A DNA stretch of 30,045 nt, from positions 1 to 30,045 of the forward strand of contig CAKTIH010000010.1 of assembly GCA_934565615.1 (NCBI GenBank). Direction: 5' to 3'. Made by a program: the position numbers and the translations under genes. Under the pieces are notes generated by a model. It saw only the letters and a program-made list of their open reading frames with translations, searched no databases and was not told where the DNA came from. Of the stretch, positions 1 to 6,981 are shown piece by piece. Positions within the stretch are counted from its first letter, which is position 1. Each line of letters begins with the position of its first letter. This stretch comes from an uncultured Oscillospiraceae bacterium. GTDB lineage: Bacteria > Bacillota > Clostridia > Oscillospirales > Oscillospiraceae.

Positions 1-1057
1 TAACCATCATAGCGACCTTAAAGACGATAGCATGGTCGAACTCGCGCAGATCAAGACCCGTGATCTTCTTGATCTTTTCAAGCCTGTACACCAGAGTATT
101 GCGGTGGACATACAGCTTACGCGAAGTCTCGGAGACGTTGAGGTTATTTTCAAAGAACTTGTTGATAGTCTCCAGAGTATCCTCGTCCAAGGTCTCTATG
201 GGATTTTTCTTAAATACTTCGTTCAGAAACATCTCGCACAGGGTAGTAGGAAGCTGATAGATAATACGACCCAGGCCGAGAGTTTCATAGTTGATTATTG
301 TCTTTTCGCTTTCAAACACACGGCCGACCTCAATGGCGACCTGCGCTTCCTTGTATCTGTCGGCAAGCTCACGCAGATGGCGCGCATTTGTGCTGATGCC
401 GATAACGCACTTTATACCCATCTCCTCAGCGAGGGAGTTTTCAATAGTGTGCGCAGCCTTGAGTATCTCCTCGGGGCAGTTGGTGTTCGGCAGAGCCTTG
501 ACGAGGACGATGTCCGTCTCGTTGATGTTCAGCACAAAGTCCTTCTGCTTGTCCGGGAAAAGGCGCTGGATAAGCTCCACCGCGGCTACGTCTGAGTTCT
601 CGGTCTGGCGAACCAGCAGGACGACGCGCGGCTCATCCGTCACAAAGTGCAGCTCCTTTGCGCGGACGTAGACATCGCCCGGCAGGATATTGTCGGAGAT
701 GATGTTCTTTATGAATGCAGCCTTGTTGTGCTTTTCCTCATAATTGTTCTTCGCCTCGTTGAAGGCCACGGCCGAAATGGAGCATATAGTCCGGCTCAGA
801 GAGTCGCTGCCCTCGGTGAATGCCGCATAGTCAAACTTTGCGCCGGGCGAAGAGAGGGCGCAGTAAGTTCTTGTTCCGGTAGAAATGGGATGCTCTGTCC
901 CGTCAAACTCGTAGAGATGAAAGTCGTCCAGTCGGGAGCCTATCATGGCAAGCTCGCTGCACGCGACTACAAATCCCTGCTCGTCAACGACACCTATCGT
1001 TCTGTCAACGGCATCCTTCAATTGAATGATCACATTCTGAAAAATTCTGCTGGACAT
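1..1057 (-). CDS. PucR/CdaR-type helix-turn-helix transcriptional regulator (3' end outside window)
   Basis: The minus-strand frame opens at an ATG at 1057 behind a strong GGAGG site and runs 352 codons to the window edge without a stop. The N-terminal part (about residues 1-130) contains a VGVVDEQG-like sensory stretch (seen as IGVVDEQGFVVACS), as in sugar-diacid or GAF-like sensor domains of CdaR/PucR proteins. The C-terminal end (about residues 305-352) is a clear PucR-type HTH: NVSETSRKLYVHRNTLVYRL, followed by EKIKKITGLDL. Family members are usually 350-400 residues with the HTH at the extreme C-terminus, so only a few residues are likely missing. These regulators normally respond to a small molecule such as a diacid, purine or amino acid; the ligand cannot be read here. 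The gene has its own promoter and an unusually long leader. Confidence 0.88.
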   Translation of the reverse strand, partial: MSSRIFQNVIIQLKDAVDRTIGVVDEQGFVVACSELAMIGSRLDDFHLYEFDGTEHPISTGTRTYCALSSPGAKFDYAAFTEGSDSLSRTICSISAVAFNEAKNNYEEKHNKAAFIKNIISDNILPGDVYVRAKELHFVTDEPRVVLLVRQTENSDVAAVELIQRLFPDKQKDFVLNINETDIVLVKALPNTNCPEEILKAAHTIENSLAEEMGIKCVIGISTNARHLRELADRYKEAQVAIEVGRVFESEKTIINYETLGLGRIIYQLPTTLCEMFLNEVFKKNPIETLDEDTLETINKFFENNLNVSETSRKLYVHRNTLVYRLEKIKKITGLDLREFDHAIVFKVAMMV

Positions 1058-1293
1058 ATTTCCTCCCTCTTCTGCCGCCATGAGCAGCTATGCCGTCTGT
1101 GTGATCCGTCTGCGGCTCTTTCGGATCGCTATGCACGCTGCCCTTCCGCCAAATAAAGCCGGCGGAGCGCCGTATACCCCAGCGCTTCTCCCCAGCGCCG
1201 GACTGTTTTTGTTGGGTCTGCCCGCTGTCAACGGCAGTCTGCCATGCGCGGGCCTCGGCCAATGGTCAATTTACCATATTGCTCCGATTTTCT
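1058..1293 (-). other. Long GC-rich 5' leader of the PucR-type gene
   Basis: About 236 bases lie between the predicted transcription start (near 1293) and the ATG at 1057. The leader is much more GC-rich than the AT-rich promoter next to it. It contains short self-complementary stretches, for example GATCCG...CGGATC and CCGCC...GGCGG. I found no motif of a riboswitch class I know (TPP, FMN, SAM, cobalamin, glycine, c-di-GMP, T-box). No convincing small ORF with a ribosome binding site was seen. Confidence 0.4.
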
Positions 1294-1299
1294 TACTAC

Positions 1300-1328
1300 A
1301 TAATAACTCTGTTTTATGTAATTTTCAA
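1300..1328 (-). promoter_or_regulatory. Sigma-A promoter for the PucR-type gene
   Basis: On the minus strand TTGAAA (1328-1323) and TATTAT (1305-1300) are separated by exactly 17 bases in an AT-rich setting. This is a close match to the housekeeping consensus and points at the regulator gene. Confidence 0.7.
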
Positions 1329-1382
1329 TATAAATTCTCTCTTTTTTTTGTGAACTTTTTTCGTTCAATGTTCTTAACAGTC

Positions 1383-1403
1383 AAAAACGGCTTGATTTTC
1401 AAG
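1383..1403 (-). terminator. Weak terminator after rsuA
   Basis: Just past the rsuA stop, the minus strand reads CTTGA-AAA-TCAAG followed by CCG and five T residues. The stem has only five pairs, so the call is tentative. Confidence 0.35.
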
Positions 1404-1415
1404 GGTTCAATTAAA

Positions 1416-2141
1416 CTAATTGTCCAGAATAAAACTGCCCAACACCTTGGCTATGTCCTCGCTTCCAAGCTCCTTTACCTCTCCCGGCGCAAGGGCGGGG
1501 TCAAGCTCCAGACCGCCGACGGCAAGCCGCCGCAGCTTCACAACAGGCTTTCCTCTCGAAGCGAGCATGCGCTTCACCTGATGGTACTTCCCCTCCATGA
1601 CTATAACATGGCAGCGGTTCCCGCCCAGCGGCATGAGCCTTGCAGAGAGGCACTTTGTCCCGTCCGCGAGGACTATCCCGTCCTCAAACGCTTTTACATC
1701 GGTCTCGTTCGGAACGCCGTCCACCTCGGCGTAATAGAGCTTCTCTATGCCTGACTTCGGTGATATCACCCGGTGAGCAAAATCGCCGTCGTTCGTGAGC
1801 AGCAGCAGGCCGCTCGTGTCCTTATCGAGCCGACCGACCGGGAACAGCCCAATTCGTCGAATCTCCGGCGGCAGAATGTCCAGCACCGTTTCCCGACGCT
1901 TATCCTCCGTAGCGCTCAATACGCCCTCTGGCTTATCCATCATGAAATACCGCAGACGGCTCGTGCACAGCTCGGTGCCGTCCACGCAGATCGTATGCCC
2001 CTGCTCTTCTATCTTCATGTCTGGCTGCGCTGCCGCCGCACCGTCGACCGTGACACGCCCGCTCTTTATCATCTGCCGCAGCTCGCTTCTGGTCGCAACG
2101 CCCAGCTCTGACAGCAGCCTGTCAAGTCTTTTCACCGCCAT
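1416..2141 (-). CDS. rsuA: 16S rRNA pseudouridine synthase, RsuA family
   Basis: 241 residues. An S4 RNA-binding domain occupies about residues 4-55 (RLDRLLSELGVATRSELRQM). The RsuA/RluB/E/F catalytic domain follows, with the signature GRLDKDTSGLLLLTNDG at about 103-119; Asp106 is the expected catalytic residue. The closing motif EGKYHQVKRML is also typical. Length fits RsuA (about 230-245 residues). In this family the enzyme isomerises a uridine in small-subunit rRNA (U516 in E. coli); rluB/E/F-type substrates cannot be fully excluded from sequence alone. The start is supported by GGAGG seven bases upstream and by an extended -10 promoter just before it. It is transcribed singly and diverges from the DUF4830 gene. 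Confidence 0.9.
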   Translation of the reverse strand: MAVKRLDRLLSELGVATRSELRQMIKSGRVTVDGAAAAQPDMKIEEQGHTICVDGTELCTSRLRYFMMDKPEGVLSATEDKRRETVLDILPPEIRRIGLFPVGRLDKDTSGLLLLTNDGDFAHRVISPKSGIEKLYYAEVDGVPNETDVKAFEDGIVLADGTKCLSARLMPLGGNRCHVIVMEGKYHQVKRMLASRGKPVVKLRRLAVGGLELDPALAPGEVKELGSEDIAKVLGSFILDN

Positions 2142-2180
2142 GTGCCGATCCTCCGCAGTGTCGAAGATTTTCGTTCGTTT

Positions 2181-2209
2181 ATTATAGCATACCTGAGCGC
2201 AAATTTGAA
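2181..2209 (-). promoter_or_regulatory. Extended -10 promoter for rsuA
   Basis: Minus strand TTCAAA (2209-2204), 17-base spacer ending in TGC, then a perfect TATAAT (2186-2181). The TG one base before the -10 makes it an extended -10 element that offsets the weaker -35. Confidence 0.75.
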
Positions 2210-2273
2210 TAGCTTATCTTAGGGTAGGCGCGTTCTTATGCGTCTGCCGCCGCAGCACACTCTGTTGTCTCCA

Positions 2274-2326
2274 TCTGCCGCTTATGGAGATCCGTTTCAT
2301 CCGGTGCTGACTTTGCAAGCGGCAGA
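2274..2326 (+). promoter_or_regulatory. Leader hairpin just upstream of the DUF4830 ribosome binding site
   Basis: TCTGCCGCTT (2274-2283) and AAGCGGCAGA (2317-2326) form a perfect 10-bp inverted repeat with a 33-base loop. It ends two bases before the Shine-Dalgarno region. A second pair, AGCTTATCT (2211-2219) and AGATAAGCT (2331-2339), could pull the ribosome binding site into a duplex. I could not find a clear plus-strand promoter, so whether both arms are on one transcript is uncertain. Confidence 0.4.
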
Positions 2327-2339
2327 ATGGAGATAAGCT

Positions 2340-2804
2340 ATGACGCAAAAATGTTCAGGGTTTACTAAGAAAAAAGCCCTCATTCTGGTCTTGGGCTTGG
2401 GTGTTCTCATACTGCTGCTGATAGTCCTGCGTGCGGTGTTCGCTCCCGGCACAGAATTTGACCTTTCCACGCTCGACGGGCGCGAAGCCTTCCTCAATTC
2501 CCTCGGCTGGGAGATCGACAGAAGCACTGAGGAGTTCAGAACCGTTGTTGTACCTGATAAGCTCGAGGGGATAATGGCGCAGTATAACCGGATGCAGCAG
2601 GCGCAGGGCTATGACCTCTCAAACCACCTCGGCGAGCGGTGCAGCCAGTATAGCTATCAGCTCACAAATTACGCCGACTCCGATGGCACCGTCATCATCA
2701 CGATCTACGTCCAGGAAAACGAAGTCATCGCCGGGGACATACATACCACCGCCGTCAACGGCTTTATGCACGGGCTCAAGCGCAACGCTCAGACTCAGAA
2801 ATAA
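2340..2804 (+). CDS. DUF4830 domain membrane-anchored protein
   Basis: 154 residues. A basic N-terminus (KKKA) is followed by one hydrophobic helix at about residues 13-33, with no lipobox cysteine, so the protein is probably anchored with its C-terminal domain outside the cell. The outer domain carries pieces I associate with DUF4830: a GWEID start, a YNRMQQAQGYDLSNHLGE stretch, and an ending with VIAGDIHT and a DGFMHGL-like NGFMHGLK. The function of the family is unknown. The start is set by GGAG about eight bases before the ATG. It is monocistronic, closed by a hairpin at 2807-2829. Confidence 0.75.
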   Translation: MTQKCSGFTKKKALILVLGLGVLILLLIVLRAVFAPGTEFDLSTLDGREAFLNSLGWEIDRSTEEFRTVVVPDKLEGIMAQYNRMQQAQGYDLSNHLGERCSQYSYQLTNYADSDGTVIITIYVQENEVIAGDIHTTAVNGFMHGLKRNAQTQK

Positions 2805-2806
2805 GT

Positions 2807-2829
2807 AATGCCGGCCATAAGCCGGCATT
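2807..2829. terminator. Bidirectional terminator hairpin
   Basis: AATGCCGGC (2807-2815), five-base loop, GCCGGCATT (2821-2829): a perfect 9-bp stem between two convergent genes. The T tract is short on both sides, so termination strength is unclear. Confidence 0.6.
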
Positions 2830-2848
2830 ATTCGTATAGATTTAATTT

Positions 2849-3304
2849 TTACTTTTCGGCTCTGCCGATACCGAACTCAGCCGCGGCGATCGCCGTGCTG
2901 CCGTCCATGCCGGAGAAGTTCATAACGATGCGGTATCTGCCGTCACCGAGCTTATCATAGTGATTTGCGAAGTTGAAGGTCACTTCATCCGTTGCGTTGG
3001 CCGGGAGTGTGAATAACTGCATGGTAACAAAATCCTGCTTGTCGGGGATCACGCACCAGTGCCCGTCCTGCCATATCTCGAGCCGCTGAGCTGCACCGTA
3101 GGTATAATCCTTGTCCGTGAGGTTCTCAAGCGTCAGCGCCGCCTCCTCGGTCTCGTCGGTCACAGTGCGCTGCTTTATGAATATCTGCACCAGATCGTTC
3201 GTTGCCGCCGTGTCATACTCGCTGACCTCATACTTTGTGCCGCCGCAGCCTGCGAAAGAAAGCATAACGGCGAGCACCGCAATAACAGTAAACAGTTTTT
3301 TCAT
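2849..3304 (-). CDS. Small lipoprotein with an Ig-like domain
   Basis: 151 residues from the ATG at 3304, chosen over an upstream in-frame ATG because GGAGG lies six bases before it. The signal peptide MKKLFTVIAVLAVMLSFAGC ends in a lipobox with Cys20, so the protein should be lipid-anchored on the outer face of the membrane. The mature part (about 30-150) has a beta-rich pattern, with ALTLENLTDKDYTYG, a WQDGHWCVIP strand pair, and a GRYRIVMNF end. This resembles the bacterial Ig-like (Big_14-type) domains of other Firmicute lipoproteins. Role unknown. No promoter is visible between the asnA terminator and this gene, so expression may depend on read-through. Confidence 0.7.
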   Translation of the reverse strand: MKKLFTVIAVLAVMLSFAGCGGTKYEVSEYDTAATNDLVQIFIKQRTVTDETEEAALTLENLTDKDYTYGAAQRLEIWQDGHWCVIPDKQDFVTMQLFTLPANATDEVTFNFANHYDKLGDGRYRIVMNFSGMDGSTAIAAAEFGIGRAEK

Positions 3305-3323
3305 TTTTTCCTCCGTAAATTTC

Positions 3324-3360
3324 AAAAAGATAGATGCAGGTCTATTTCCGCCTGCATCTA
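3324..3360 (-). terminator. Intrinsic terminator after asnA, close upstream of the lipoprotein gene
   Basis: On the minus strand TAGATGCAGG (3360-3351) pairs with CCTGCATCTA (3340-3331) across a 10-base loop, followed by TCTTTTTG. It ends asnA transcription. Its T run lies only about ten bases before the Shine-Dalgarno of the lipoprotein gene at 3304. Confidence 0.75.
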
Positions 3361-3436
3361 TTTGACGTCCTTATTTTGGCTATGTTCCGCATGGTTTATT
3401 AAAAATCTATAAACAAACCGTGCAGCCGCTCCGCCA

Positions 3437-4450
3437 TCACAGCAGGACAACGCCCGCCTTCTCGCATTTCTCGACGGTCTCCGCGTCCCATATCGAAGCC
3501 TGCACCTCGCCTATGTGCGCCTTGCCGAGCAGAAGCATCGAAAGCCGCGACTGTCCGATGCCGCCGCCGATCGTCAGCGGAAGCTCCCCTGCGAGCAGCG
3601 CCTTGTGATACGGCAGCTCGCGTCGGTTATCGCAGCCGGAAATTGTAAGCTGTCTGTCAAGCGCTGCGGGGTCGACGCGGATACCCATAGAGGAGACCTC
3701 CATCGCACAGCCGAGCACATCGTCCCAGAACATGATATCCCCGTTGAGCGACCAGTCGTCATAGTCCGGAGCGCGTCCGTCGTGCGGCTTGCCGGACTTG
3801 AGTTTCCCGCCGATGCCCATGATGAAAGCGGTCTTGTGCTCCTTCACATAAGCGTTTTCGCGCTGCTTCGGTGTAAGTTCGGGGTACATATCCTCAAGCT
3901 CCTGCGCGTCTATAAAGCTGACGCGGCGCTCAAGCTTCGGCAGAACAGTCAACTGCGGATATATCGCCCGCATCGTGTCCTGCGTGTCGCATATCGCGGC
4001 GACGATATCCATGACCGTGAGCTTGAGATAGTCCCTCGTGCGGTTCTCTGGGAGAATGACCTTCTCCCAGTCCCACTGGTCGACATAGACCGAGTGCAGA
4101 TTGTCAAGCTCGTCCTCATCGCGGCGGACAGCGTTCATGTCCGTATATAGCCCCTTGCCGGGGAAGAATCCGTAGCGCTTGAGTGCAAGGCGTTTCCACT
4201 TCGCCAGCGACTGCACGACCTGTGCCTTTGTCTCCGTGCGCAGGATATCGAACGACACCGGGCGCTCATAGCCGTTGAGGTCGTCGTTCAGGCCGGACTT
4301 TTCATCGACGAACAGCGGCGCGGAAACGCGGTACAGGTTAAGCTTCGCGCCGAGGTTCTCCTCAAAAAGACGCTTGAGCAGACTTATCGCCTTCTGCGTA
4401 TCATATATCGTAAGCAGGCTTTTGTAATTTTCGGGTATATACGTTGACAT
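3437..4450 (-). CDS. asnA: Aspartate--ammonia ligase
   Basis: 337 residues from the ATG at 4450, which has GGAG five bases upstream; a GTG further upstream (4471) lacks a comparable site. The whole length matches ammonia-dependent asparagine synthetase (E. coli AsnA is 330 residues), with the N-terminal YIPENYKSLLTIYDTQKA, the YVDQWDWEKV segment, the SSMGIRVD segment and the C-terminal GGGIGQSRLSMLLLGKAHIG that forms part of the class II aaRS-like active site. It makes asparagine from aspartate, ammonia and ATP in the cytoplasm. It lies 33 bases after the DUF4364 gene and is probably cotranscribed with it from the promoter at 5035-5064. Confidence 0.96.
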   Translation of the reverse strand: MSTYIPENYKSLLTIYDTQKAISLLKRLFEENLGAKLNLYRVSAPLFVDEKSGLNDDLNGYERPVSFDILRTETKAQVVQSLAKWKRLALKRYGFFPGKGLYTDMNAVRRDEDELDNLHSVYVDQWDWEKVILPENRTRDYLKLTVMDIVAAICDTQDTMRAIYPQLTVLPKLERRVSFIDAQELEDMYPELTPKQRENAYVKEHKTAFIMGIGGKLKSGKPHDGRAPDYDDWSLNGDIMFWDDVLGCAMEVSSMGIRVDPAALDRQLTISGCDNRRELPYHKALLAGELPLTIGGGIGQSRLSMLLLGKAHIGEVQASIWDAETVEKCEKAGVVLL

Positions 4451-4483
4451 AGCAGCTCCAGTTCCCCGCACATTGCGGATGTT

Positions 4484-5002
4484 TTATTTCTTGCTGAGCA
4501 TTTCAGCGATCTCCTGATACAGGTTCTCGGCGTTGAGGCGGAAGTTTTTCTCCATGAGCTTTGCCTGCTCCTCGTCGCCGCACAGCAGGTGCAGATGAAT
4601 TATCTCGCCCTTGCCGTCAGACATCGCAAGCTCGACCATGCAGCCGTTCTCGCCGATCTCGTGGCACGCTGTTATCATCGCCGCGCGGCGCAGCCGCTCC
4701 TCGACGGGAGCAAGCAGCTTGAGCGCCTTCATGCGCACTGAGTACGGCAGACTGCTCTCTACGGCCTCCGCGTTCTTCGCGCCCTTGTCGGTGATCGTGT
4801 ACCCTGTCGGAGTTTCCTTTATATGCCCCGTCTCTATAAGGTCGGAAAGGCAGTCAGAATAATCGAAATAGTCTATCCCGCCGTCGCACTGGCACAGCTC
4901 GCATAATGTTTCCGGCTCGACCTCTCCGGGCAGACGGCGCAGGATAAAGAGGATCAGGATCTTGATATCCAGCTTTTCATGTATGAATCCAAGACGTGCC
5001 AT
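4484..5002 (-). CDS. DUF4364 family protein
   Basis: 172 residues with AAGGAG upstream of the ATG. The pattern matches DUF4364, a clostridial family with a predicted winged-helix N-terminal part (about residues 10-80: IKILILFILRRLP, a DYFDYSDCLSDLIETGHI helix and a TPTGYTITDKG wing) followed by a beta-rich C-terminal part. The N-terminal fold suggests DNA binding, but no ligand or target is known to me. It is first in a two-gene unit with asnA, so a link to nitrogen or asparagine control is possible but only an inference. Confidence 0.8.
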   Translation of the reverse strand: MARLGFIHEKLDIKILILFILRRLPGEVEPETLCELCQCDGGIDYFDYSDCLSDLIETGHIKETPTGYTITDKGAKNAEAVESSLPYSVRMKALKLLAPVEERLRRAAMITACHEIGENGCMVELAMSDGKGEIIHLHLLCGDEEQAKLMEKNFRLNAENLYQEIAEMLSKK

Positions 5003-5034
5003 AACCGTCTCCTTCCATGATTGCTTTATAGGTC

Positions 5035-5064
5035 ATTATATACTTTCCGTCCATGCTTTTTCAA
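5035..5064 (-). promoter_or_regulatory. Sigma-A promoter for the DUF4364-asnA unit
   Basis: Minus strand TTGAAA (5064-5059), 18-base spacer, TATAAT (5040-5035). Confidence 0.7.
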
Positions 5065-5143
5065 GAGTTTTTTACACATATGCGGAACTTGCGCATAGAC
5101 TGTACTGAAGTGTTCTTCAATCCAGACAACAGGAGGTATATCT

Positions 5144-5938
5144 ATGGCCGACAGAGTAGTGCCGGGGCCCGTTGAGAACTCGGCAAGCATTCGAGAAGCC
5201 GTATGCGTCAATACCAGAAAGATATTCGATAGCTGCAGAGACAAGGACTGTGTGGATGATCTGCGTGTCTACCCCACCGTGAGCTCCCAGTCCTACATAG
5301 AAAACGCGCTCAGCATCCGCCCCAAGCGGGCAGAGCTGCTCTATGTAGATGTAAGCGTTGAACCGGTCGGCTTTAACCGCGGCTATTTCACCGTCGACTG
5401 CACGTACTTCTACCGCGTCACCGGCGAGACCTTCCCCGGCGGCCAGACCTGCACGGGTCTGTGCGTGTTCGATAAGCGGGTCATGCTTTTCGGCAGCATT
5501 GCAAGCGTGAAGTCCTATTCCTCGGACAGCGCGCTGCCGCTCTCGACGGTCGACGAGCTGCCCATTGCCGTGGTCAATTCCGTCGATCCCATCTGCCTGC
5601 ACTGCAAGATCTGCGATTCCGAGTGCCTGCTGCCGACGGAGCTTGAGCAGCGCAGCATCCCCGCGGCGATCACGGCAGCCTTCGACGAAAGCCTTGTCCT
5701 TACCGACACCGCCCGCCGCTGGTTTGCGACTATCGGTCAATTCAGCATCATCAGGCTTGAGCGCGACACTCAGCTGCTCATTCCCGCCTATGACTACTGC
5801 CTGCCCGATAAGGAGTGCCCCGGCACGATCACCGAGGATGATCCCTGCACGCTCTTCAGCCGCATCCGCTTCCCGGTCGAGGAGTTCTTCCCGCCCGACA
5901 GCATCTGCGACTGCGAGGATTACCGCAGCATGAAATAA
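5144..5938 (+). CDS. Conserved Cys-rich protein of unknown function
   Basis: 264 residues behind a very good AGGAGG site, which fixes the ATG at 5144. I do not recognise a named family with certainty, though the N-terminal EAVCVNTRKIFDSCRDKDC looks like a conserved block I have seen in clostridial hypothetical proteins. There is no signal peptide or membrane helix. Cysteines are clustered: CRDKDC near residue 31-36, CLHCKICDSEC near 150-160, and CDCED at the end. The CxxC-type groupings suggest metal binding or disulfide cross-linking. The middle region looks beta-rich. It is monocistronic and convergent with the PP2C gene. A role in a protein shell or as a metal protein is speculation. Confidence 0.7.
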   Translation: MADRVVPGPVENSASIREAVCVNTRKIFDSCRDKDCVDDLRVYPTVSSQSYIENALSIRPKRAELLYVDVSVEPVGFNRGYFTVDCTYFYRVTGETFPGGQTCTGLCVFDKRVMLFGSIASVKSYSSDSALPLSTVDELPIAVVNSVDPICLHCKICDSECLLPTELEQRSIPAAITAAFDESLVLTDTARRWFATIGQFSIIRLERDTQLLIPAYDYCLPDKECPGTITEDDPCTLFSRIRFPVEEFFPPDSICDCEDYRSMK

Positions 5939-5971
5939 GGCTGTGCGCATAAGGCATGATACGGTATTAAA

Positions 5972-6161
5972 GGGCTGCGGCGCAATGCCGCAGCCCTGAG
6001 CATGTCAAAGAGCCCGTATGCAGCAGAAGTTACGGGAAGGAAGATACGGTGAAAGAAACCCAGGAGGGGTGTCTTTCACGTCCAATAAGAATAAAATCTG
6101 AACTTTTTTGAAAGTTCAGATTTTCAAGCAGACTGTCAAAAATGCTTTTTGCCAGTCTGCT
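5972..6161. other. Convergent intergenic stretch with five consecutive inverted repeats
   Basis: Between the stops of the Cys-rich gene and the PP2C gene there are, in order: a 10-bp stem at 5972-5996, a 6-bp stem at 6013-6036 (CCCGTA/TACGGG), an 8-bp stem with inner CCC/GGG pairs at 6049-6079 (GTGAAAGA/TCTTTCAC), a perfect 14-bp stem at 6093-6124 and a 9-bp stem at 6127-6161. The last stem reaches into the PP2C stop codon. Two would suffice as terminators; the others are unexplained. No ORF with a ribosome binding site is seen. Confidence 0.5.
6093..6124. terminator. Perfect 14-bp terminator hairpin
   Basis: AAAATCTGAACTTT (6093-6106), four-base loop, AAAGTTCAGATTTT (6111-6124). The A/T ends give a T tract on either strand, so it can terminate both the PP2C unit and plus-strand transcription. 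Confidence 0.75.
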
Positions 6162-6945
6162 AATTTTTGTAGATCGCAAGAACTGTTATGTTGTCGTGCT
6201 TGCCTGCTTTTCCGCCTGTCAGCGCAGCGTGTACAAGCACCCAGGGCAGATGCGGCCCGTTCCCGGCATGCTGCATCACGAGCTCCTGCATATTCTCTTC
6301 CGGCAGAGACTTATACAGTCCATCGGAGCAGAGCACTATCACATCGTTCCCCGCTTCACTGAACTCGAACACGCCGGTGTCGATCAGCAGGTCTCCGCCC
6401 TTGCCGATATAGCTTATGAGCGCCTCTCTCTGACTGTCGGTGTCGACCTCCTCCTGCGTGATGCAGCCGGCGTCACACCGCTCCTGAAGCAGCAGGCGGA
6501 AATTATGGTCGCGCGTGATCCGCTCAAGTCGTCCGTTATGTGCGAAATATATACGGCTGTCTCCCACAGAGACCCAGTACGCCATGCCTTCACGAACTGC
6601 GACGGCCGCGACCGTCGTGCCGCTGCTGAGCCTTCTGCCGTCCCGATCGGTGAGCACGGCTACCTCGGCGTCCGCCGCCGTGACAAGCTCCCTGAGAGTC
6701 TGGCACACATCGTCGACCTTACCCATCTGATAGTAGCCGTTATAAACATGCTCCGCGCACACGCGGCTTGCGACCTCGCCGCCCTCCATGCCGCCCATGC
6801 CGTCACACACGATTGCGAGCAGCCCGCATTCCTTCACTGCAGCACTGTCCGTATCGGACGCGAACATGAAAAAGTCCTGCTGGTATTTCCTGTCGCCGAT
6901 AACGCTCTCGGCGAAGATGCCAAAGTTCTCCGTTTCATCGTTCAT
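6160..6945 (-). CDS. PP2C-family protein serine/threonine phosphatase
   Basis: 261 residues covering a complete PP2C (PPM) catalytic domain. Visible motifs are QQD (Asp24), CDGMGGMEGGEVAS with Asp48, SGTTVAAVAV, SVGDSRIY, CSDGLYKSL with Asp208, and KHDNITVLAI with Asp251. These are the metal-binding residues of the two-metal centre. There is no membrane helix, so it is cytoplasmic. It removes phosphate from Ser/Thr of target proteins; in Firmicutes the partner is often a PASTA kinase, but no kinase gene is in this window. The ribosome binding site is weak (GGTGAAAG). It sits 36 bases after nadE on the same strand and is probably transcribed with it. Confidence 0.93.
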   Translation of the reverse strand: MNDETENFGIFAESVIGDRKYQQDFFMFASDTDSAAVKECGLLAIVCDGMGGMEGGEVASRVCAEHVYNGYYQMGKVDDVCQTLRELVTAADAEVAVLTDRDGRRLSSGTTVAAVAVREGMAYWVSVGDSRIYFAHNGRLERITRDHNFRLLLQERCDAGCITQEEVDTDSQREALISYIGKGGDLLIDTGVFEFSEAGNDVIVLCSDGLYKSLPEENMQELVMQHAGNGPHLPWVLVHAALTGGKAGKHDNITVLAIYKN

Positions 6946-6981
6946 GCTGCTTTCACCATTTGTACATGTCTGTTTTATTTA

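Noticed and set aside
5972..6080. SRP RNA or another housekeeping RNA
   Set aside because: A GGGAAGGAAG stretch recalls the SRP tip, but the GGTCAGG...AGCAG core is missing and the hairpins do not fit the SRP fold; RNase P and tmRNA signatures are also absent.
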